Shown: positions 60,454-64,000 of the stretch, one piece after another
Position numbering within the stretch: the first letter of the stretch is position 1
How the letters are laid out: each line of letters opens with the position of its first letter
NCBI GenBank assembly: GCA_002483345.1
Contig: DLHS01000016.1
Location: 55,516 to 119,515, forward strand
Reading direction: 5' to 3'
Length of the DNA: 64,000 nucleotides
DNA from: Bacteroidetes bacterium UBA7662
GTDB lineage: Bacteria > Bacteroidota > Bacteroidia > UBA7662
Made by a program: the position numbers and the translations under genes
Notes under the pieces: generated by a model
What the model saw: the letters and a program-made list of their open reading frames with translations, nothing else
Told to the model about the DNA's origin: nothing
Database searches by the model: none

Positions 60454-60473
60454 CCAACCCCAAAGCAGCAGTT

Positions 60474-63400
60474 ATGCAGGCCGAACTGAAAATCTACCAG
60501 CCCAAAAACCACATCCGTATTGTTACCGCAGCCTCGTTGTTCGATGGCCACGATGCCGCCATCAACATCATGCGGCGGATTTTACAATCGACCGGTGCGG
60601 AAGTCATACACCTTGGCCACAACCGTTCGGTAGCCGAAATTGTGAATTGTGCGATACAGGAAGATGCCCAGGCCATTGCGATCACCTCTTATCAGGGGGG
60701 GCATGTGGAGTTCTTTAAATACATGTACGACCTGCTTCGCGAAAAGGGAGCGCCCCACATCAAACTTTTCGGTGGCGGGGGTGGTACCATACTGCCTTCT
60801 GAAATCGAAGAATTGCAAGGTTACGGCATCGACCGCATCTATTCTCCTGACGACGGCCGGGCCATGGGCCTGCAGGGCATGATCAACGACCTGCTGGAAC
60901 GTTGCGATTTTGCCACAGGCACCAGCCTGAACGGCGAACTCAGCCACCTGGTCGAAAAAGACCCGTTGGCGATTGCCCGCCTGATCAGTACGGCAGAAAA
61001 CAGCCCTGAATTGTTTGCCACCCTGCGCAATGCCATCCGGGCGATGAACGAAAATAATAAGAAAGAAAAGATAGTCCCTGTTCTCGGTATCACCGGTACC
61101 GGCGGTGCCGGTAAATCGTCGCTGGTAGACGAACTGGTGAGGCGTTTTCTGGTAGATTTCTCTGAAAACGGCGACATCGAAAAGGGCAAAACCATCGCTA
61201 TCATTTCGGTCGACCCTTCAAAACGTAAAACCGGTGGTGCCTTGCTCGGCGACCGTATCCGGATGAACAGCATCCACAACCCGCGGGTGTATATGCGTTC
61301 GCTGGCTACCCGTCAGAGTAATCTGGCCCTCAGCAAATATGTGCAGGACGCGGTGGATGTTACCAAAGCAGCCGGTTTCGACCTCATCATACTCGAGACA
61401 TCGGGTATAGGCCAGAGTGATACTGAAATCATAGAGCACAGCGACCTGAGTCTGTACGTGATGACCCCGGAATACGGCGCTGCCACCCAGCTCGAAAAAA
61501 TCGACATGCTCGATTTCGCCGACCTCATCGCCCTCAATAAATTTGACAAACGCGGGGCCCTCGATGCCCTGCGCGATGTGCAGAAACAATTCCAGCGTAA
61601 CCACCAACGCTGGAACGAAGACCCTGCTACCATGCCTGTTTTCGGCACCATAGCCAGTCAGTTCAACGATCCGGGCATGAACCGACTGTACAAAGCTGTC
61701 ATTGAGCGGATAGTGGCCAAAACCAACGCTCCGCTGCCGACACAGATCATCGCCAGCAGAGAGCAGTCGGAGAAAATTTACATCATCCCGCCCCACCGCA
61801 CCCGTTACCTCAGCGAAATCACCGAAAGCATCCGCCAGTACGATACCTGGGTAGGCGAGCAGCAGGAGCTGGCGCAAAAGCTCTATGCCGTACGGGAGAC
61901 CATCAACACCCTCAAAGGCCAGTCAAAGGCAGGTATACCGGAAGCGGAGCTTGACAACACTGTACAAATACTCGAAAAAAGTTATGCCGGTCTTGAGCGC
62001 AAGCTTGACGGAGAAAATAAGCTGCTGCTTGAAAACTGGCAGGATAAAATCAACCGTTACAGAAATCCGGAGTATGTGTATTCCGTTCGTGGCAAGGACA
62101 TCCGGGTAAAAACCCATACCGAGAGCCTTTCTCATCTCCAGATTCCTAAAATCAGTTTGCCACGATATACTGCCTGGGGCGACATCCTCCGCTGGAACCT
62201 GCAGGAAAATGTGCCCGGTGAGTTTCCTTACACGGCAGGAGTATTCCCTTTTAAACGGGAAAACGAAGACCCCACCCGCATGTTTGCCGGAGAAGGCGGT
62301 CCCGAACGTACCAACAAACGTTTCCACTATGTATCGCTCGGATTGCCTGCCAAACGCCTGAGTACCGCCTTCGATTCGGTGACTTTATACGGCAATGACC
62401 CTGATTACCGCCCCGACATTTATGGCAAAATCGGTAACTCGGGGGTAAGTGTTTGCTGCCTCGACGATGCCAAAAAACTATACAGCGGCTTCAATCTCTG
62501 CGATCCTGCTACATCGGTATCTATGACCATCAATGGCCCTGCGCCTATGTTGCTCGGTTTCTTCATGAATGCCGCCATCGACCAGCAATGTGAACTATAT
62601 ATCAAAGAAAACGGGCTGGAAAAGGACGTAGAAGCCAAGATCGCCTCTATTTTCAAAACCAAGGGGGTTGCCCGGCCTGCATACAATGCCGAAGCGCTTC
62701 CGGAAGGCAACAATGGCCTTGGACTGATGCTCCTGGGTGTTACCGGCGACCAGGTATTGCCCGCCGACGTGTATGAACAAATCAAAACCCGCACCCTCAG
62801 TTCGGTGCGCGGGACGGTACAGGCTGATATTCTGAAGGAAGACCAGGCGCAGAACACCTGTATTTTCAGTACCGAATTCTCGTTGCGGCTGATGGGTGAT
62901 GTGCAGTCGTTTTTCATTGATAAAAATGTCCGCAACTTCTATTCCGTCTCCATCAGTGGTTACCACATTGCCGAAGCAGGTGCCAATCCCATTTCACAGC
63001 TCGCCTTTACACTGGCCAATGGTTTCACCTTTGTGGAATATTATGTCAGCCGGGGTATGGATATCAACAAATTTGCCCCCAATCTCAGCTTTTTCTTCAG
63101 CAATGGTACCGATCCGGAGTATTCTGTAATCGGACGGGTATCGCGTCGTATCTGGGCCAAGGCTATGAAGCTGAAGTACAAAGCCGACGAGCGGAGCCAG
63201 ATGCTGAAATACCACATCCAGACCAGTGGCCGTTCGTTGCATGCCCAGGAAATCGACTTCAACGACATCCGCACCACCCTGCAAGCGCTTTACGCCATTT
63301 ACGACAACTGTAATTCGCTGCACACCAACGCCTATGACGAGGCCATCACCACCCCCACCGAAGAATCGGTGCGCCGGGCGATGGCCATACAGCTCATCAT

Positions 63401-63908
63401 CAACAACGAACTGGGGCTGGCCAAAAACCAGAACCCCAATCAAGGCTCGTTCATCATCGAAGAGTTGACCGATCTGGTAGAAGATGCTGTATTGGCTGAA
63501 TTTGACCGTATTACCGAACGCGGCGGTGTGTTGGGCGCCATGGAGACCATGTACCAGCGCAACAAAATCCAGGAAGAATCGATGCATTACGAAATGCAGA
63601 AACACACCGGAGAGCTACCCATTATTGGTGTAAATACCTTTCTCAGCAGCAAGGGTTCGCCCACTATCCTGCCACAGGAGGTTATCCGTGCCACCACCGA
63701 AGAAAAAGAAGCCCAGATTGAAACCCTGCGTTTACTTGGCGACCGTTACAACGAAAAATCCGCCGAATTAATCCGTAAAGTACAGGAAACAGCCGTTAAC
63801 AACGGCAATGTCTTCGAAGCCCTGATGGAAGCCACCAAATATTGTTCATTGGGTCAGATAACCCGCGGTTTGTATGAGGTAGGCGGTCAATACCGCCGGA
63901 ATATGTGA
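60474..63908 (+). CDS. icmF: IcmF, fused isobutyryl-CoA mutase with G-protein chaperone
   Basis: This adenosylcobalamin enzyme has 1144 residues from the ATG at 60474; the frame before it starts inside the promoter. In order are a B12-binding domain with SLFDGHDAAINIMRR (base-off histidine region), a MeaI-like G-protein domain with P-loop GTGGAGKSS near residue 216 and NKFD, a linker and a large mutase domain. The active-site stretch YTAGVFPFKRE, followed by DPTRMFAGEGGPERTNKRF, is that of IcmF rather than methylmalonyl-CoA mutase. It interconverts isobutyryl- and n-butyryl-CoA, linking valine and branched acids to fatty-acid metabolism, and its G-domain supports cofactor loading. Confidence 0.93.
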   Translation: MQAELKIYQPKNHIRIVTAASLFDGHDAAINIMRRILQSTGAEVIHLGHNRSVAEIVNCAIQEDAQAIAITSYQGGHVEFFKYMYDLLREKGAPHIKLFGGGGGTILPSEIEELQGYGIDRIYSPDDGRAMGLQGMINDLLERCDFATGTSLNGELSHLVEKDPLAIARLISTAENSPELFATLRNAIRAMNENNKKEKIVPVLGITGTGGAGKSSLVDELVRRFLVDFSENGDIEKGKTIAIISVDPSKRKTGGALLGDRIRMNSIHNPRVYMRSLATRQSNLALSKYVQDAVDVTKAAGFDLIILETSGIGQSDTEIIEHSDLSLYVMTPEYGAATQLEKIDMLDFADLIALNKFDKRGALDALRDVQKQFQRNHQRWNEDPATMPVFGTIASQFNDPGMNRLYKAVIERIVAKTNAPLPTQIIASREQSEKIYIIPPHRTRYLSEITESIRQYDTWVGEQQELAQKLYAVRETINTLKGQSKAGIPEAELDNTVQILEKSYAGLERKLDGENKLLLENWQDKINRYRNPEYVYSVRGKDIRVKTHTESLSHLQIPKISLPRYTAWGDILRWNLQENVPGEFPYTAGVFPFKRENEDPTRMFAGEGGPERTNKRFHYVSLGLPAKRLSTAFDSVTLYGNDPDYRPDIYGKIGNSGVSVCCLDDAKKLYSGFNLCDPATSVSMTINGPAPMLLGFFMNAAIDQQCELYIKENGLEKDVEAKIASIFKTKGVARPAYNAEALPEGNNGLGLMLLGVTGDQVLPADVYEQIKTRTLSSVRGTVQADILKEDQAQNTCIFSTEFSLRLMGDVQSFFIDKNVRNFYSVSISGYHIAEAGANPISQLAFTLANGFTFVEYYVSRGMDINKFAPNLSFFFSNGTDPEYSVIGRVSRRIWAKAMKLKYKADERSQMLKYHIQTSGRSLHAQEIDFNDIRTTLQALYAIYDNCNSLHTNAYDEAITTPTEESVRRAMAIQLIINNELGLAKNQNPNQGSFIIEELTDLVEDAVLAEFDRITERGGVLGAMETMYQRNKIQEESMHYEMQKHTGELPIIGVNTFLSSKGSPTILPQEVIRATTEEKEAQIETLRLLGDRYNEKSAELIRKVQETAVNNGNVFEALMEATKYCSLGQITRGLYEVGGQYRRNM

Positions 63909-64000
63909 TTGAACCACGCATGTGTGTTACGCATCCCGGTGGGTGGGTTTCACATGTGCGGGTTGATTTTCCGGGTACGGGGTGGTTTTTTTATATAGGG

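Noticed and set aside
61218..61877. 219-codon minus-strand open frame inside icmF
   Set aside because: Antisense to the highly conserved G-protein domain of IcmF; explained by codon bias.
63909..64000. Possible gene start or terminator after icmF
   Set aside because: Only short, imperfect inverted words (around CATGTG) and no reading frame; too little sequence to judge.

Overview
The window comes from a Bacteroidota chromosome, most likely a Saprospirales/Chitinophagales-type free-living bacterium. The evidence is a PorZ homologue (type IX secretion), a 634-residue PurF of the type I know from Bacteroides, DUF4403, WG-repeat and DUF3332 proteins, and several copies of the Bacteroidota housekeeping promoter element TAnnTTTG, two of them with TTG exactly 19 bases upstream. 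I see no rRNA, tRNA, CRISPR array, insertion sequence or prophage. Base composition changes from AT-rich on the left (one hand-counted line near 1801 has 20 G+C in 60) to GC-richer on the right.

Positions 1-14,900 are a surface-polysaccharide locus. On the minus strand, reading right to left, come wbpA-wbpD-wbpB, then a winged-helix regulator, rmlB, an SLBB-type outer-membrane exporter, a Wzz-type chain-length protein and wecE, which runs off the left edge. On the plus strand are wbpE, ugd and a UDP-glucuronate decarboxylase. Together they predict UDP-2,3-diacetamido-2,3-dideoxy-glucuronic acid, UDP-glucuronate, UDP-xylose and dTDP-4-amino-4,6-dideoxygalactose. No glycosyltransferase, flippase or polymerase is present, so the locus must continue past position 1. 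A specialised NusG paralogue (14331) borders the locus, and a 16-17 nt inverted repeat lies just upstream of it.

Positions 15,000-43,000 are mainly core functions: Kdo transferase waaA coupled to an outer-membrane protein, thymidine kinase, DUF4403, dihydrolipoyl dehydrogenase, a PAS histidine kinase with an AraC-type response regulator, an SLC13 anion transporter, sucA-sucB, a geranylgeranyl-reductase-like flavoprotein, NlpC/P60, YtcJ-like amidohydrolase, RidA, a PyrR-like phosphoribosyltransferase, EttA and a GH31 glycosidase.

Positions 43,000-64,000 hold a DUF4139 protein with an AT-rich carboxypeptidase-regulatory/TonB-plug-like insertion, a MacA-MacB-TolC export operon without its ATPase, recO-porZ, purF and a small HTH regulator. 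They also hold a four-gene copper-type operon (small Cys-rich protein, MbnP-like, MbnH-like di-heme protein, CxxCxC outer-membrane protein), a lipoprotein, an alpha/beta hydrolase and the fused B12 enzyme IcmF.

The most interesting candidates are the MbnP/MbnH cassette with no methanobactin genes, the inverted repeat ahead of the NusG paralogue, the domain insertion in the DUF4139 gene, and a set of strong but mutually different palindromic elements, mostly placed between convergent genes.
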